From JAZDRH01 sp047470865 (GTDB taxonomy: Bacteria; Pseudomonadota; Gammaproteobacteria; Pseudomonadales; Pseudomonadaceae): DNA of 42,557 nucleotides. The stretch spans positions 1-42,557 of the forward strand of contig NZ_JAZDRH010000028.1 in assembly GCF_047470865.1 (NCBI RefSeq). Direction: 5' to 3'. The translations under genes were made by a program, and so were the position numbers. The number at the start of each line of letters is the position of its first letter. Within the stretch, counting starts at the first letter, position 1. The notes beneath the pieces were generated by a model, which worked only from the letters and a program-made list of their open reading frames with translations, ran no database searches and was not told the origin of the DNA. This document shows, piece after piece, positions 17,881 to 26,900 of this stretch.

Positions 17881-19778
17881 GGTGTTTCCTGCTTTAGCAC
17901 TGAAATGGAGTTAGCGCGTTTTTTAAGGTGAATCATAAGTAACGAAATAGCCGCTGGTGTAACACCTGGAATGCGTGACGCTTGTCCTAGTGTTTGCGGG
18001 CGACCATTAGTTAGTTTGCTTTGAATTTCATTGGATAATCCTGAAATTACCGTGTAATCAATATCTTGTGGGATTTGGGTTTCTTCACTAGCACGTACTT
18101 TTTCAATATCTTCAAGCTGACGCTCAATATAACCTGCGTACTTAGTGCGTATCTCAACTTGTTCAGCGGCTTGAGGTTCTTGCAAGCCTTCACCCGTTAC
18201 TTCAACTAAACCTGCATAATCAACTTCAGGTCGTGCTAGCAGATTAAGTAAGCTGTATTCATGCGCTAGCTCGGTGCCAAAGCGCTGAGCGTAAGCATCG
18301 CCCACTGCAGTATTAGGACGAATCCAAGTGGATTTCAGGCGCTGCTCTTCTTGCGCAATAGCTTCACGTTTAGCTTCAAAAACGGCCCAACGTTTATCGT
18401 CTACCAAGCCTAATTCACGCCCTTTTTCGGTTAAGCGCATATCGGCATTATCTTCACGCAGAATTAAGCGATATTCAGCACGAGAAGTAAACATACGATA
18501 AGGTTCTTGGGTTCCTAAGGTAATAAGGTCGTCAATTAGCACACCAAGGTAAGCTTCATCACGACGAGGATGCCAACTGTCTTTGCCTTGACTGCGTAAG
18601 GCGGCGTTAGTTCCTGCTAATAGCCCTTGTACACCCGCCTCTTCATAGCCTGTGGTGCCATTAATTTGGCCAGCAAAGAATAAACCATGAATATGTTTGG
18701 TTTCCATTGAGTACTTAAGATCGCGTGGATCAAAGTAATCGTACTCAATGGCATAACCAGGACGCAGAATATGTGCGTTCTCTAAGCCACGCATTGAGCG
18801 GACTAATTCTAATTGCACATCAAAAGGTAATGAGGTCGATATTCCGTTTGGATAAAGCTCATGGGTTTTTAAGCCTTCAGGTTCTAAAAAAACTTGATGA
18901 CTGTTTTTATCTGCAAAACGATGAATTTTATCTTCAATCGATGGACAGTAGCGCGGACCAATACCTTCAATAACACCTGAATACATAGGCGAGCGATCAA
19001 GATTTTTACGAATAATCTCATGGGTACGCTCATTGGTATGAGTTATCCAACAGCTAATTTGCTCTGGATGTTCTTCTACCGAACCTAAGTAAGACATGAC
19101 AGGTAAAGGCGTATCTCCAGGTTGTTCTGTCATTACAGAAAAATCAACAGAACGTGCATCAATACGCGGGGGAGTTCCTGTTTTTAAACGACCAACGCGT
19201 AAAGGTAATTCACGTAAGCGTTTAGCTAAAGCAATAGAGGGCGGATCACCTGCGCGTCCGCCTGAATAATTTTGCAGGCCTATATGAATTAAACCACCTA
19301 AGAACGTACCTGTTGTAAGTACGACTTGGTCTGCAAAAAAACGTAAACCCATTTGGGTTACTACGCCTTTTACTTGGTCTTGCTCAACAATTAAATCATC
19401 TGCTGCTTGTTGAAATAGCCATAAATTTTCTTGGTTTTCTAAAATTTCACGTACCGCTGCTTTGTACAAAATACGATCAGCTTGGGCGCGAGTAGCTCTT
19501 ACAGCTGGGCCTTTACGGCTGTTTAAAATTCTAAATTGTATGCCGCCACGGTCTGTAGCGTGCGCCATTGCACCACCTAACGCATCAATTTCTTTGACTA
19601 AATGGCTTTTGCCTATACCGCCAATGGCAGGGTTACAGCTCATTTGCCCTAGGGTTTCTATGTTATGCGTTAACAAAAGTGTCTTGACGCCCATACGTGC
19701 TGCTGCTAAGGCAGCTTCAGTACCGGCATGGCCACCGCCGATGACAATGACATCAAAACGAGAAGGGAAATCCACCAC
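17877..19778 (-). CDS. mnmG: tRNA uridine 5-carboxymethylaminomethyl modification enzyme MnmG
   Basis: A 633-residue FAD-dependent enzyme with the N-terminal dinucleotide fold VIVIGGGHAGTEAA (residues about 10-23), the SCNPAIGGIGKSHLVKE signature and GTTGYEEAGVQGL. With MnmE it modifies the wobble uridine of several tRNAs. The start is GTG at 19778 or the adjacent GTG at 19775, with GAGG just upstream. Its upstream gap is the candidate origin described separately, as for gidA next to oriC in E. coli. Confidence 0.98.
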   Translation of the reverse strand: MVDFPSRFDVIVIGGGHAGTEAALAAARMGVKTLLLTHNIETLGQMSCNPAIGGIGKSHLVKEIDALGGAMAHATDRGGIQFRILNSRKGPAVRATRAQADRILYKAAVREILENQENLWLFQQAADDLIVEQDQVKGVVTQMGLRFFADQVVLTTGTFLGGLIHIGLQNYSGGRAGDPPSIALAKRLRELPLRVGRLKTGTPPRIDARSVDFSVMTEQPGDTPLPVMSYLGSVEEHPEQISCWITHTNERTHEIIRKNLDRSPMYSGVIEGIGPRYCPSIEDKIHRFADKNSHQVFLEPEGLKTHELYPNGISTSLPFDVQLELVRSMRGLENAHILRPGYAIEYDYFDPRDLKYSMETKHIHGLFFAGQINGTTGYEEAGVQGLLAGTNAALRSQGKDSWHPRRDEAYLGVLIDDLITLGTQEPYRMFTSRAEYRLILREDNADMRLTEKGRELGLVDDKRWAVFEAKREAIAQEEQRLKSTWIRPNTAVGDAYAQRFGTELAHEYSLLNLLARPEVDYAGLVEVTGEGLQEPQAAEQVEIRTKYAGYIERQLEDIEKVRASEETQIPQDIDYTVISGLSNEIQSKLTNGRPQTLGQASRIPGVTPAAISLLMIHLKKRANSISVLKQETP

Positions 19779-19895
19779 GCACCTCGCGTTTATTGGTTTG
19801 GAAATTCAAATTAGGAAAGGGTCAATAGTATAGAGATTTTGCCTTCAAGTAAGAAGTACTGATTAAAAAAACAGATAAACGCAAATACGAAGCTG

Positions 19896-20140
19896 GCTAG
19901 CAAAAAATAAAAATAAAGGTATATATATTTAAAGATATTTATTATTAATGTTTTTATACAGCTAGTTTTCTGTTGATAACCAAACAAAACTCAATAAATT
20001 CAATACGATAGGTAAAAATAAAGTCTGTTATCTACAGCCAGTAAGCGTCCTTAACAAGCTGAGATAGCTTGTGTATAACTAAGATAGTTGTACACAGGCT
20101 AGTTTATCCTTGGATTTATACCTAGCTTGTGGACAAGCCT
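19896..20140. other. candidate replication origin (oriC): AT-rich unwinding region plus DnaA-box cluster
   Basis: The gap upstream of mnmG holds no gene. An A/T-dense stretch (about 19901-19960) includes GATATTTATTATT (19934-19946), similar to E. coli 13-mers. Five 9-mers each differ from TTATCCACA (or its relaxed form) at one base: TGTTGATAA (19971-19979), TTATCTACA (20028-20036), TGTGTATAA (20070-20078), TTGTACACA (20088-20096) and TGTGGACAA (20128-20136). The last is inside a palindrome GCTTGT-GG-ACAAGC (20125-20138). Nearby parAB, mnmG, atp and rRNA genes all point away from it. No box is a perfect match and dnaA is not in the window, so this stays a candidate. Confidence 0.55.
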
Positions 20141-20190
20141 AAACCAAGGTTTTCAACAGGCCAAAATGAATAACTTTTTTTTAAAAAAAA

Positions 20191-20224
20191 TTAAAAACCC
20201 CAAGAATACAGCTAATTCTTGGGG
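20191..20224 (-). terminator. intrinsic terminator after glycerate kinase gene
   Basis: On the minus strand a perfect 10-bp stem CCCCAAGAAT/ATTCTTGGGG (20198-20207 with 20215-20224) and a 7-nt loop are followed by TTTTTAATTTTTTTT. It insulates the candidate origin from the glycerate operon. Confidence 0.92.
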
Positions 20225-20237
20225 TCTAGGCTGTGTT

Positions 20238-21365
20238 TTAAATAAGTTTTAAGCTAGCAGCAACATTTCGAGCTGTGATTTCTAGGTTGATTGCTGCTGC
20301 TTCTAACGCTTGTTCCAAGCTAACAACACCTGGAGTAATTGAGAAAATAGCATCCATATAGGGGTACAGTAGGTCAATATCAGTACTTAGGCTACCAGCA
20401 AAAGCAATTACAGCTTTATTTGATGTTTTAGCTAACTTAGCAACGCCCATAGGTGTTTTTCCATAGAGCGTTTGTGCATCAATACGGCCTTCCCCTGTAA
20501 TAACTAAATCGGCATCCGCTAAATGCTTTGCTAATTGGGTATGCTCAATGACTATTTGTATACCTGGTTGTAAACTGGCTTTAAGTAAGGCTAAGGCGGC
20601 AAAGCCCATTCCCCCTGCGGCGCCAGCTCCTGCTGTATTTTTATGATCTGCAAAATGATGTTGCTGGGTTATTTGTGCAAAGTGAGACAAAGCATGATCA
20701 AGCTGTTGTACTTGCTCTGCCGTTGCTCCTTTTTGTGGGCCAAATATTGCAGAGGCACCACGCTCACCACATAAGGGATTATCCACATCACAAGCTACTG
20801 CAATTTGGCATTTGGCTAAAGCGGGGTGCACTGTATCTTGTTGTATGTGCGCTAGTTGTTGTAGTGCTAACCCACCTAAGGCAAGGCTTTGATGCTGCCC
20901 GTCTAATAATTGAAAGCCTAAGGCTTGTAACATACCAGCACCGGCATCGTTTGTGGCGCTCCCCCCTAAGCCTAAAATAATATGCTGAGCACCTTGCTCT
21001 AAGGCGTGAACTATTAATTGGCCTGTGCCAAAACTAGTGGTGTAGTAAGGGTTACGTTCTGCTCTAGGGACATGATGTAGCCCGGAAGCACTAGCCATTT
21101 CAATAATAGCCAGCTGTTTATTGGCAACCCAACCATAAAAAGCCTTTACTGGATTATTAAGTGGGCCCTGTACTTCAAGCTCTATTAGCTCTCCATCTAA
21201 AGCATCCACTAAGGATTGCACCGTTCCTTCTCCCCCATCTGCCATAGGCACTTTTACATATTCAGCTTTAGGAAAGACAGCTTTAAAGCCTTGTTCAATA
21301 GCTTGTGCTACTTCTAGTGCGGTTAAGCTTTCTTTGAAAGAATCTGGTGCAATCACTATTTTCAT
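20238..21365 (-). CDS. glycerate kinase (GarK/GlxK type)
   Basis: The start is ATG 21365, giving MKIVIAPDSFKESL, with AGG 6 nt upstream; a TTG two codons earlier is less likely. The 375-residue product is a class-I glycerate kinase: PDSFKESLTALEVA at the start, ADGGEGTVQSLVDA, and GLGGSATNDAGAGMLQALG, all family signatures. It phosphorylates D-glycerate to a phosphoglycerate in the cytoplasm. garK and glxK products cannot be told apart by eye. It starts 8 nt after the permease stop, so it is the second gene of a permease-kinase operon. Confidence 0.93.
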   Translation of the reverse strand: MKIVIAPDSFKESLTALEVAQAIEQGFKAVFPKAEYVKVPMADGGEGTVQSLVDALDGELIELEVQGPLNNPVKAFYGWVANKQLAIIEMASASGLHHVPRAERNPYYTTSFGTGQLIVHALEQGAQHIILGLGGSATNDAGAGMLQALGFQLLDGQHQSLALGGLALQQLAHIQQDTVHPALAKCQIAVACDVDNPLCGERGASAIFGPQKGATAEQVQQLDHALSHFAQITQQHHFADHKNTAGAGAAGGMGFAALALLKASLQPGIQIVIEHTQLAKHLADADLVITGEGRIDAQTLYGKTPMGVAKLAKTSNKAVIAFAGSLSTDIDLLYPYMDAIFSITPGVVSLEQALEAAAINLEITARNVAASLKLI

Positions 21366-21372
21366 AGCCAAC

Positions 21373-22731
21373 CTATAACAGGATTAATGTCAGGATATAG
21401 ACTACAACCATTGCCACTAAGCCTTGCATTAATGTGGCCATAGTTTGTGCGCGGTATGCTTGAGGTACGCTCATTTTACTAAACTGAGTCACTACCCAGA
21501 AGAAGCTATCATTGGCATGAGATACAGCCATTGAACCAGCACCAATGGCCATCACCACAAGAACCCGCCCCATTTCACTGTCTAAACCAAGATCGCCTAA
21601 AATAGGTAGCATTAACGTTGAAGTAGTAATTAAGGCAACAGTGGATGAGCCCTGTGCTGTTTTTAGAGCAGCAGCCACAATGAAAGGTACGAAAATACCT
21701 ATGCCAAGGGTGGATAATCCTTTACCTATATAAGCGCCTACTTCTGTCATTTTAATGACTTCACCAAATGCACCACCTGCCCCAGTAATTAACAAAATAG
21801 GTGCAGCTGCCAAAATACCTTGGGTAATGTAGCTGTTGAAATCATCTAAGCGCTTGCCCGGTTTTAATAAGGTTAATGCACAAAATAACCCCAGCAATAA
21901 AGCATTAACAGGCTGACCTAAAAAGCTAATCACTTTAAAAGCAATGGTTGTTTTGTCGCCAAAAGGAAGGCTAGGAAAACCTGCTACTGAGCCTAAGCAA
22001 ATCAGTATGATGGGAACTAAAATAGGCGCAAATGCTTGAAAACTACTCGGCAACTTACCATAGCTAGCCTTTAAGGTTTCAAAGTCGGTTGTTTGTTGTA
22101 GTTCTTCCGCCCCTTCGCCGTCTGGCTCCTCGTTTATAAAGCGGCGAGACCAAAGATAACCAGCCACAGTGGCGCATAAAGCAATCCCTAAACCAAAAAT
22201 AATAACAAGCCCTAAATTTTCTAACTTGAGATTACCAGCAGCAGCAATAGGGCCTGGTGTTGGTGGTACTAGGTTATGTGTAGCAAATAAACCTGTAGCT
22301 AAGGCGACACTCATAGCTACGCCTGATACTTTTAGGCGATTCGCTAATGACTGTTTCAGGGAATTCAAAATGATATAGCCTGAATCGCAAAAAACAGGGA
22401 TAGAAACAATGTAACCCACAATTGACATGGTTAATGTAGGAAAGCGTTTACCCAATAGTTTGATAACAGTTTCAGCCATAGTAATAGCTGCCCCTGTTTT
22501 TTCTAAAATGACACCAATTAAAGTACCAAATAGAATGACTAAACCAATATTTTTTAGCGTGTTACCAAAACCAGCATTAATATGTGAGATAACATCAAGT
22601 AAAGGGATTGGGCTTAAAAAGCCTAAAAAAAACGCTGCAAAAATAAGGGTGATAAATGGGTGTAACTTAAAATATGATGTTGCCACGACAATGAAGAATA
22701 TGACGAACAACAGACTGAGGACTAGTAACAT
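21373..22731 (-). CDS. GntP-family gluconate/glycerate permease
   Basis: A 452-residue membrane protein with about 12-14 hydrophobic segments. It has GntP-family hallmarks: LHPFITLIFAAFFLGF at the start, a HNLVPPTPGPIAAAG loop, AAALKTAQGSSTVALITTS and SHANDSFFWVV. GntP proteins import sugar acids by proton symport. The kinase downstream makes glycerate the likely substrate (inference). GGAGAC lies upstream of the ATG. It is the first gene of the operon. Confidence 0.9.
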   Translation of the reverse strand: MLLVLSLLFVIFFIVVATSYFKLHPFITLIFAAFFLGFLSPIPLLDVISHINAGFGNTLKNIGLVILFGTLIGVILEKTGAAITMAETVIKLLGKRFPTLTMSIVGYIVSIPVFCDSGYIILNSLKQSLANRLKVSGVAMSVALATGLFATHNLVPPTPGPIAAAGNLKLENLGLVIIFGLGIALCATVAGYLWSRRFINEEPDGEGAEELQQTTDFETLKASYGKLPSSFQAFAPILVPIILICLGSVAGFPSLPFGDKTTIAFKVISFLGQPVNALLLGLFCALTLLKPGKRLDDFNSYITQGILAAAPILLITGAGGAFGEVIKMTEVGAYIGKGLSTLGIGIFVPFIVAAALKTAQGSSTVALITTSTLMLPILGDLGLDSEMGRVLVVMAIGAGSMAVSHANDSFFWVVTQFSKMSVPQAYRAQTMATLMQGLVAMVVVYILTLILL

Positions 22732-22895
22732 AATAGTCTCCTAAAATGGGCAGTTAGCTAATTGATACGCTGATCTATTTTTTTTGCAATGGCAATAGTG
22801 CTGAACGTTGAGTTAGGTTATTTTTTACACCAAGCTGTATTAAATTACACATTTTATAAACTAAACCATCCTGCTTTTAGTCTATAGGTAGCTTT

Positions 22896-23690
22896 ATGTT
22901 TAATCTTGATTTGCAAGCTATTAGTTTTGACTCAAGCTTAATTTTTATCGTTGGTTTACTGACCATGTGCGGCGCTGCTTTTTTTGGCAAAATCACCTTA
23001 GGGCGAAAATTTAAGCATGATGCCGCTGGCGATGATGAGCTAAAAATTGTTTTAGGTGCTACCTTGTCGCTCTTTGGTTTGCTTATTGGTTTTATTTTAT
23101 CCATTGCTATTAGCGGTTATAACAACCGCATAAATGCAGAAGAAAATGAAGCTATGACCATAGGATCAGCCTTTCAACGAACAGCTTTACTGGATGATGT
23201 AAACCAACAATACACAGAAGATGTATTACAAGAATACTTAACCGCACGCATTGGTTTTTTTAAGGCTGAAAATGACACACAACGCCAAGCTTTTCGCGCG
23301 CAATCAATTGAAATTCAAACAAAGCTTTGGCTGCATGTAAGTGGTTTAGCAAAAGCAAAGCCTAATATTTTATACAACAGCGTACTTGATAGCCTAACTA
23401 ATTTATACACAGCCCAACAGCAAACAATTGCCAGCTGGCGCTTCAATGTACCAGCAGCAGCTTGGGTATTATTAATATTTTTTGCAGTCTGCTCTAACTA
23501 CTTTATTGGCTATAATATCCGCGGTATATCAGGGAAAAATTTTTTAGTGCTTACGGTTCCTTTTTTAACCAATATTGCGTTGTTTATGATTGCTGAAATT
23601 GATATTCCTGGGGAAGGTATTATCCATGTTACGCCAGTTAACTTGGAAGATTTAAGACTAATTGTAGCTCGGGGCGGCTTAGCGCCTTAA
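22896..23690 (+). CDS. DUF4239 membrane protein (bestrophin-like)
   Basis: A 264-residue protein with two N-terminal helices (about 12-35 and 52-72), a long hydrophilic middle containing ENEAMTIGSAFQRTALL, and two C-terminal helices (about 187-230). This is the DUF4239 layout, which some databases call bestrophin-like. The N-terminal segment keeps GATLSLFGLLIGFILSIAIS. Function is unknown. It is a single gene, divergent from the glycerate operon and convergent with the nucleotidyltransferase gene. Confidence 0.8.
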   Translation: MFNLDLQAISFDSSLIFIVGLLTMCGAAFFGKITLGRKFKHDAAGDDELKIVLGATLSLFGLLIGFILSIAISGYNNRINAEENEAMTIGSAFQRTALLDDVNQQYTEDVLQEYLTARIGFFKAENDTQRQAFRAQSIEIQTKLWLHVSGLAKAKPNILYNSVLDSLTNLYTAQQQTIASWRFNVPAAAWVLLIFFAVCSNYFIGYNIRGISGKNFLVLTVPFLTNIALFMIAEIDIPGEGIIHVTPVNLEDLRLIVARGGLAP

Positions 23691-23706
23691 GTTATACACA
23701 GTGTTA

Positions 23707-24441
23707 TTAACTAGATAAAAAACCCATAAATAGGAACGCTTTGTTTTTTAATTGTTCTGTTGAGAAAGTAACGTGCTTGAGTAAGCTATAAAAATAATGA
23801 ATATCTGTGGATAAATTAGGATACCAACGGCTAAATAGCTGTATATAGTCCTCTAGTTGAAATGGCCACTGCTGTTCTTCTAATGGCCTCTTAATATTGC
23901 TGGCGCGAATCAAACGCTTACAGATTTGATTTTTTAATAGTATTTTTGTATTTGCGCTGGTAGTGGCTTCTAATAATGCTAAATCATCCTGAATAAGCTG
24001 TGCATAACCTAGGTTGATTGCTATCGCCAGTTGTCGGCTTGGCTTAAACACAGGAAAGTGTAGACGTAAATTATCCCCATCCACCCATTGGCAATAATGC
24101 TTTAACCAACTTCCCCAGCGATAGAGACTTTTTTCATTAAGTATTTCATCTAGTAAGCCGCAGTCAAAATCTATTTTGCTGACAGTTTTATACTTATCAA
24201 CAAGATGATATTTAAGGCAATTTAACTGTTGTTGCTGTATCTCCGTTAATTCTGTTGTTAGCACCAGTGTTAAATCAAGATCCGATTTTCCGTTAATCGC
24301 CTTTCCACTAGCGGCACTGCCGTATAAGTAGAGGCTATGCATATTAGGTAAAATCGCTTGTAGTTGCGCTGTTACCTCAGTTAATACAGGCTGAATAAAA
24401 TCTTGTATTGGCGCTTGATAAACATCTGTTCGAATGGTCAT
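23707..24441 (-). CDS. nucleotidyltransferase-domain protein
   Basis: A 244-residue protein. The N-terminal polymerase-beta-like nucleotidyltransferase domain has LYGSAASGKA (G41, S42), the metal-binding pair DLD (D54, D56) and a third acidic residue in KIDFD (D91). The rest (about 125-240) is helical and resembles the C-terminal part of small-molecule adenylyltransferases. It overlaps the kinase gene by 4 bp, so the two are coupled. Substrate is unknown; an antibiotic-modifying role cannot be assumed. Confidence 0.75.
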   Translation of the reverse strand: MTIRTDVYQAPIQDFIQPVLTEVTAQLQAILPNMHSLYLYGSAASGKAINGKSDLDLTLVLTTELTEIQQQQLNCLKYHLVDKYKTVSKIDFDCGLLDEILNEKSLYRWGSWLKHYCQWVDGDNLRLHFPVFKPSRQLAIAINLGYAQLIQDDLALLEATTSANTKILLKNQICKRLIRASNIKRPLEEQQWPFQLEDYIQLFSRWYPNLSTDIHYFYSLLKHVTFSTEQLKNKAFLFMGFLSS

Positions 24442-24974
24442 TCGTCATTACTAATTAGTGAGCTTTTATAGAAAACAGTATTAAACCCCTCAGCAAAGCT
24501 TGGCAGTGAAAAATAACGGCTAAATAGATCAAAATCTCCTGCGCTGGGTTGAAAAGGATGTTCACCTAAGGCATTACGTTTGGATAAACGTGTTTTACAT
24601 ACTGAATCAGACACTTGCAACACATGCATTTGATGTTTTACTTGAGCAGTGTCTGCTAAGGTTTTCAACCAAGCACGAGCTTTAGGTGTATTAGCCGGAA
24701 AATCGAGAACTAATTTGTGGCCTTGTCGCAGTAAAGCTAATAATTCAGGTTCTAATTCTTGCTTAAGACGTTCGGTAAGGCTGGCGTAGTCTTGAATGCT
24801 TTGGATTTGCCCAGGATAGCGCTGTGCTAAATAAGCATCTTCACTAATTAAACGTGCATTAAGTTTACGAGATAATTGCTGAGCTAAGGTTGATTTTCCT
24901 GAAGCAATTTTTCCACAAACAAAATGCACGCGGGTCGCTCGATCAACAAAATTTAGCACATTCAAACTGGGCAT
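24438..24974 (-). CDS. P-loop kinase (AAA_33/zeta-toxin-like)
   Basis: A 178-residue P-loop protein with Walker A GKIASGKST (21-29), an SEDAYL segment after strand 2, and a VLDFPANTP strand that may hold the substrate-activating Asp. The C-terminal KTRLSKRN segment looks like a kinase lid, and GEHPFQPS is seen in many small-molecule kinases of this type. It most likely phosphorylates a small molecule. AGGA lies about 7 nt before the ATG. A possible leader with a terminator lies just upstream. Confidence 0.75.
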   Translation of the reverse strand: MPSLNVLNFVDRATRVHFVCGKIASGKSTLAQQLSRKLNARLISEDAYLAQRYPGQIQSIQDYASLTERLKQELEPELLALLRQGHKLVLDFPANTPKARAWLKTLADTAQVKHQMHVLQVSDSVCKTRLSKRNALGEHPFQPSAGDFDLFSRYFSLPSFAEGFNTVFYKSSLISNDE

Positions 24975-25011
24975 ATTATTTTCCTATTGGCTAAACACCA
25001 CTGACTTAGCG

Positions 25012-25186
25012 GGAAAATAAAAACCCGCCTAGCAATGGCGGGTTTAGTTTTTAGCTACACGACTACCCCACCTGCTTGGAGATGGTAATCATCTTAATCT
25101 TAGTGATTAGGTTGGCTAAAAACATGAATTCAATTCGTCGTTAAAAAGATACTCTGTATATAGCGCTATTTACAGAAAAAACTCAA
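25012..25186 (-). ncRNA. candidate small RNA or attenuator leader upstream of the kinase operon
   Basis: On the minus strand a promoter-like pair, TTGAGT (25181-25186) and TATATA (25157-25162) with an 18-bp spacer, precedes a 20-codon frame at 25125-25063 (MFLANLITKI then KMITISKQVG). That frame has no clear Shine-Dalgarno. A hairpin CCATCT-N6-AGGTGG (25068-25085) follows within the frame, then a strong terminator: AAACCCGCC (25021-25029) with GGCGGGTTT (25037-25045) and a T run. The transcript would be about 140 nt and end 35-40 nt before the kinase start. It could be a stand-alone RNA or a transcription attenuator. I do not recognise the family. Confidence 0.4.
25016..25050. terminator. strong intrinsic terminator in the kinase leader
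   Basis: A 9-bp stem, AAACCCGCC (25021-25029) and GGCGGGTTT (25037-25045), with a 7-nt loop. On the minus strand it runs into TTTTTATTTT. The plus strand also ends in a T run, so it may work in both directions. Confidence 0.85.
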
Positions 25187-25295
25187 GTACTTTTCGGTAA
25201 ATTACTAAATACTTTATAAAAATAATAAAAGTACTCTATCTGTAATGAGATAAAGCACTTTTAAAGCTGTTATTTGTTGAGATTTGTTACAGCTC

Positions 25296-25916
25296 TCACT
25301 TAGTAAAGGTGTTATAGCTGGTCATCAAGTTTCGATAATCAGGTATATGATTTGCGAATAATGCGCCTAGACCTTCGACATCGTTACGCCAATCACGATG
25401 TAATTCACAAGCCACAGCAAACCATGTCATCAATTGAGCGCCAGCTTGCGACATACGGTTTAATGCACAATCACGCGTTAATTCGTTAAAGGTTCCAGAA
25501 GCATCCGTTACTACGAAGACATCAAAACCTTCTGCCAGTGCTGATAATGCAGGGAAAGCAACACAAACCTCAGTCACTACGCCAGCAATGATTAACTGTT
25601 TTTTACCAGTGGCCTTAATAGCATCAACAAAGTCTTGGTTATCCCATGCGTTAATTTGCCCTGGACGCGCAATATAAGGCGCATCAGGAAACTGTGCTTT
25701 TAACTCAGGCACCAAAGGACCATTTGGACCTTGTTCAAAACTGGTAGTTAAAATAGTTGGTAAGTTAAAATATTTTGCGAGGGCGCCCAAGGCTAATACA
25801 TTATTTTTGAACTTGTCAGGGTCAATATCGCGCACCAGCGATAATAATCCTGTTTGATGGTCAACTAATAAAACGGCAGCATTATCTTTATCTAGACATA
25901 CATAAGGCTTAGTCAC
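25296..25916 (-). CDS. ycaC: YcaC-type isochorismatase-family hydrolase
   Basis: The start is GTG 25914-25916 with GGAG 7 nt upstream, giving MTKPYVCLDKDNAAVLLVDH, which agrees with E. coli YcaC as I recall it; the longer frame to 25985 overlaps the pirin gene. The 207-residue product keeps the catalytic Asp (LLVDHQTG), Lys (ATGKKQ) and Cys (VVTEVCVAFPAL) of the cysteine-hydrolase family. The true substrate of YcaC is not settled. It is 16 bp after the pirin gene and is probably co-transcribed with it. Confidence 0.92.
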   Translation of the reverse strand: MTKPYVCLDKDNAAVLLVDHQTGLLSLVRDIDPDKFKNNVLALGALAKYFNLPTILTTSFEQGPNGPLVPELKAQFPDAPYIARPGQINAWDNQDFVDAIKATGKKQLIIAGVVTEVCVAFPALSALAEGFDVFVVTDASGTFNELTRDCALNRMSQAGAQLMTWFAVACELHRDWRNDVEGLGALFANHIPDYRNLMTSYNTFTK

Positions 25917-25932
25917 AGTGTTTCTCCATTGA

Positions 25933-26796
25933 TTAATGATGGTGTTCAAACTGGCCATTTCGAAAATCACGAAAGGCTTGTTCAAGTTGTTCTTGGGTGT
26001 TCATTACAAAAGGTCCTCTGCCTGCAACAGGTTCATTAAGGTCTTCCCCACTGAGTAATAGAACAATAGCGTCGCTCGTTGCTTCAAGGCTGATGTCTTG
26101 GCCTTCTGGATCGAGCAGTGCCAGCTGTGATTCAGTGACTAAATTATTACCATTCACCAACACAGTGCCTTGCAGAACAACCAAGGCCGTATTCCAGTTT
26201 GAATTAACCTTAAATTGATAAAGGCTCGCGGCTTTCAAATGAAAATCTATTAATTGCAGTGGGCTAAATGTATGTGCAGGCCCTAACAAACCTTGATAGT
26301 TACCCGCAATAACACGCGCATAACTACTGTTATCATCCAGTGCTAGTTGAGGTATTTGTTGCTGTTCAATGGATTGATACCGTGCAGGTGTCATTTTGTC
26401 TTTTGCAGGCAAATTGACCCAAAGTTGAACCATGCGTAATAGTCCACCTGACTTAGCAAATGCTGGCGAATGGTATTCTTCATGCAAGATTCCAGCCCCA
26501 GCTGTCATCCACTGCACATCACCAGCACCTATTACACCACCTTCACCTGTAGAATCTTTATGTGCCACTTCGCCGTTATAAACCAAGGTCACCGTTTCTA
26601 TACCACGATGAGGATGAGCGCCAATACCGCGCACATTATCAGTCGAGGAAAAGTATTCTGGGCCTGCATAATCTAGTAGCAAAAACGGGCTTAATTGCTT
26701 GCCATGGTTGTTATAGCTAAAGAGCGAGCGCACAGGAAAACCGTCGCCGACCCAATGCGAGGACGGTGCGCTATAAATGCCTTGTACTTTTTTCAT
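25933..26796 (-). CDS. pirin family protein
   Basis: A 287-residue bicupin. The metal-binding signature in the first cupin includes GAHPHRGIETVT (about 58-69) and GILHEEYHS (about 103-111). The second cupin domain (about 175-255) is more degenerate. Bacterial pirins include quercetin dioxygenases and redox regulators; this one's role is not known. GGAG lies upstream of the ATG. It heads the pirin-ycaC operon and diverges from the LysR gene. Confidence 0.9.
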   Translation of the reverse strand: MKKVQGIYSAPSSHWVGDGFPVRSLFSYNNHGKQLSPFLLLDYAGPEYFSSTDNVRGIGAHPHRGIETVTLVYNGEVAHKDSTGEGGVIGAGDVQWMTAGAGILHEEYHSPAFAKSGGLLRMVQLWVNLPAKDKMTPARYQSIEQQQIPQLALDDNSSYARVIAGNYQGLLGPAHTFSPLQLIDFHLKAASLYQFKVNSNWNTALVVLQGTVLVNGNNLVTESQLALLDPEGQDISLEATSDAIVLLLSGEDLNEPVAGRGPFVMNTQEQLEQAFRDFRNGQFEHHH

Positions 26797-26868
26797 GCTG
26801 TTTCTCCAGCAAAAACTTGATGGAGAAATAGTAAAATTAGATCAATACTCTGTGTAGATAGCTAATTT

Positions 26869-26882
26869 GAACAACATAGTTC
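26869..26882. promoter_or_regulatory. possible LysR operator in the pirin/LysR divergent gap
   Basis: GAAC-N6-GTTC lies 18 bp before the LysR start, in the 104-bp gap shared with the pirin operon. Such an inverted repeat with the T-N11-A pattern around it is compatible with LysR binding, but the match is short. Confidence 0.35.
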
Positions 26883-26900
26883 TATTTTTAGGACAATAAA

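Noticed and set aside
20104..20112. TTATCCTTG as a sixth DnaA box
   Set aside because: It has three mismatches to TTATCCACA in the conserved half, so it was not counted.
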